DNA of 64,000 bases, taken from the NCBI GenBank assembly GCA_963759095.1, contig CAVWYF010000010.1:124001-188000 (forward strand). Reading direction: 5' to 3'. The notes under the pieces are model-generated. The model did no database searches. It was not told the DNA's origin and saw nothing but the letters and a program-made list of their open reading frames with translations. The DNA is from Anderseniella sp963759095 (GTDB lineage: Bacteria; Pseudomonadota; Alphaproteobacteria; Rhizobiales; Aestuariivirgaceae). Position 1 is the first letter of the stretch; each line of letters starts with the position of its first letter. Of this stretch, positions 62,544 to 64,000 are shown in pieces. The position numbers and the translations under genes are program-made.

Positions 62544-64000
62544 ATGGCAATGGATATCGAGAATTTTGTTGATGCGCCGGGCAGGGCCGAAAAGGTCAAG
62601 GAAGTCCGGAAAATGATCGACGAGTTGGGGATTGAATATCTCTACCTCCAGTTCGTCTCGATCACCGGCAAGATAATGGGCAAGGGCATTCCGGCAGATC
62701 ACTGGGAAACGGTCGCCAAGAAAGGTTTCCAGCTCGTCTACGGCGCGACGATGAACCTGTTCACCAACCGGGCCGGCGAGTATCTCGGTTATGGTCCCGA
62801 AGCTGCGGAACTGGTTGGCATACCGGAGCCTGAAACCTTCATGCAGTTGCCATGGGACAAGCGCATCGGGCGCTTTTATTGCACTTTGTTCCGCAACCGC
62901 GAGGAAAAGGAAGATCCAGGCGGGTACCTGACGGCGGACTGCCGCGGCAACCTGCGCCGCCTGCACGATGATTTTAAGGAAAAGCACAAGGGCCTCAGCC
63001 TGCGTGTCGGTACCGAACCGGAAATGATGTGGCTCAAGTTCAATGAGGACGGCAAGCCGGAGGAGGGATACTCGAAGCCCTACTGCTATCATATCGACCA
63101 GTTCGAGAGCCTGCGTCCTGTCTACATGAAAGTCATGGAATATTCCCGGGCCATGGGGCTGGACATGATCCAGGGCGATCATGAGGACGCACCGGGTCAG
63201 CTGGAACTCAACTGGATGTACGATGACGTGCTGCGCAATGCGGACCGGTTGACCACATACCGGCAGATTTGTGCGCAGGTTGCCCGTGAATTCGGCATTT
63301 TTGCCTGCTTCATGACCAAGCCTTTCGAGGGCGTTTCAGCGTCCGGTTGTCACCATAACATGTCGCTGTGGCATGGCGGTGAGGATGAGTTCTGCCGCAC
63401 CGGCAATGACCCGAAAGCACTGCCGGGCATGAAGGACAACTACATGTATGTCAAAGGTGGAGACAACACCTTCATGCCGGATGGCGATGATCCCCAGATG
63501 CCGCAGAAAGCGGGACTGGAAGCAATCGGTGGTATTGTGCATCACTTGCGGGCATTGACCGCAATCGGCTCATCAACCGTGAACTCGTATCGCCGCCTGT
63601 GGGATACCGGCTTCTGGGCACCGGTGTTTGCTGACTGGGGTTTCCAGAACCGCACCACGGGCTTGCGGGTGTCGGCACCAGGCCGGTTTGAATACCGCTC
63701 GGTGGACTCCATGGTGAATCCTTACCTCATGGGCGCCTGCATTCTGGCCGCGGCCGATGACGGGATCGTCAACAAGCTCGACCCCGGTGAGCCTGAAGAA
63801 AGAAACATCTATGAGGCCATCAAGGCCGGCAAGGATGTGAAGAAGCTGCCGATGTCGCTTGGCGAGGCGCTTGAGGCACTGGAGGCAGATGAAGTCGTCC
63901 AGCGCGGCCTGCCCGGTGAAATGTACCGGCTTTACCATGAGTACAAGTCGGATGAATGGGCGCGCTTCATGGCTTCCGTCACCGATTGGGACAAAGAAAC
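62544..64000 (+). CDS. Glutamine synthetase family protein (possible gamma-glutamyl-amide synthetase), 3' end outside window
   Basis: At least 485 residues. AGCAGGGAG precedes ATG 62544. The N-terminal beta-grasp reads IEYLYLQFVSITGKIMGKGIP; metal and substrate residues are seen in LRVGTEPEMMWLKF, GDHEDAPGQLELNW and SASGCHHNMSLWHGG; ATP and phosphate contacts in STVNSYRRLW and RFEYRSVDSMVNPYLMGA. It is longer than classic gamma-glutamylmethylamide synthetase (about 440 residues) and lacks the usual VPGYEAP after NSYRRL. With tmm and tdm nearby, a role in methylamine assimilation is plausible; ordinary glutamine synthetase activity is the alternative. Confidence 0.82.
   Translation, partial: MAMDIENFVDAPGRAEKVKEVRKMIDELGIEYLYLQFVSITGKIMGKGIPADHWETVAKKGFQLVYGATMNLFTNRAGEYLGYGPEAAELVGIPEPETFMQLPWDKRIGRFYCTLFRNREEKEDPGGYLTADCRGNLRRLHDDFKEKHKGLSLRVGTEPEMMWLKFNEDGKPEEGYSKPYCYHIDQFESLRPVYMKVMEYSRAMGLDMIQGDHEDAPGQLELNWMYDDVLRNADRLTTYRQICAQVAREFGIFACFMTKPFEGVSASGCHHNMSLWHGGEDEFCRTGNDPKALPGMKDNYMYVKGGDNTFMPDGDDPQMPQKAGLEAIGGIVHHLRALTAIGSSTVNSYRRLWDTGFWAPVFADWGFQNRTTGLRVSAPGRFEYRSVDSMVNPYLMGACILAAADDGIVNKLDPGEPEERNIYEAIKAGKDVKKLPMSLGEALEALEADEVVQRGLPGEMYRLYHEYKSDEWARFMASVTDWDKE

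Overview
The window reads like a piece of an alphaproteobacterial chromosome, probably marine and methylated-amine using. The gene families (TMAO demethylase, trimethylamine monooxygenase, TRAP and taurine-type transporters, SahR-like and Zur-like operators, a Rhizobiales-type 'virulence factor' protein) and the dense, overlapping operons all point that way. I cannot place it to genus. I saw no tRNA, rRNA, CRISPR array, insertion sequence or prophage.

Layout. 0-4.4 kb: a one-carbon block with a pterin-dependent methyltransferase (cut by the window edge), a small Virulence_fact protein and metF behind a perfect palindromic operator, then a universal stress protein and a non-pyrrolysine MttB homologue. 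4.7-13.2 kb: a Tat-exported DppA-type binding protein without permeases, a SABATH methyltransferase with an Ldh_2 dehydrogenase and an FAD oxidoreductase, and a taurine/nitrate-type ABC transporter whose permease carries an extra periplasmic segment. 13.2-19.2 kb: a PhnW-like protein without its PLP lysine, uracil-DNA glycosylase, two related ParA-like proteins, a tandem repeat block, an exported protein, and a zinc alcohol dehydrogenase behind a short-chain dehydrogenase remnant. 19.3-31 kb: a TRAP transporter, TerC, a GMC oxidoreductase with a divergent IclR regulator, agmatine to putrescine (aguAB), a GFA protein, a crotonase, an EamA exporter, and TetR with three operator-like palindromes. 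31-37 kb: an esterase overlapping a three-domain LplT/PlsC/acyl-ligase fusion, a HAD protein and an Lrp regulator.

37-44.4 kb: zinc uptake (znuA divergent from znuCB-zur over two Zur boxes), running without gaps into two acyl-CoA dehydrogenases and an enoyl-CoA hydratase joined to a nitronate monooxygenase. 44.4-50.5 kb: a surface-polymer cassette of three glycosyltransferases, a sulfotransferase, an ATP-grasp protein and a Mur-ligase-like protein with a cysteine-rich tail. 50.6-64 kb: trimethylamine/TMAO catabolism. It holds a cupin, tdm, a DUF1194 protein, tmm, tmoW, tmoV and tmoX, followed by a nitrilase, a GntR regulator and a glutamine-synthetase-like enzyme. TmoXVW would import TMAO, Tmm would make TMAO from trimethylamine, Tdm would split TMAO into dimethylamine and formaldehyde, and the metF/methyltransferase block could take part in handling the C1 units.

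A striking oddity is a run of single-base reading-frame breaks limited to about 40.8-55.4 kb, including tdm and tmm. In every affected gene the total length is compatible with extra bases (+1), never missing ones. This may be an assembly-quality problem or real decay.
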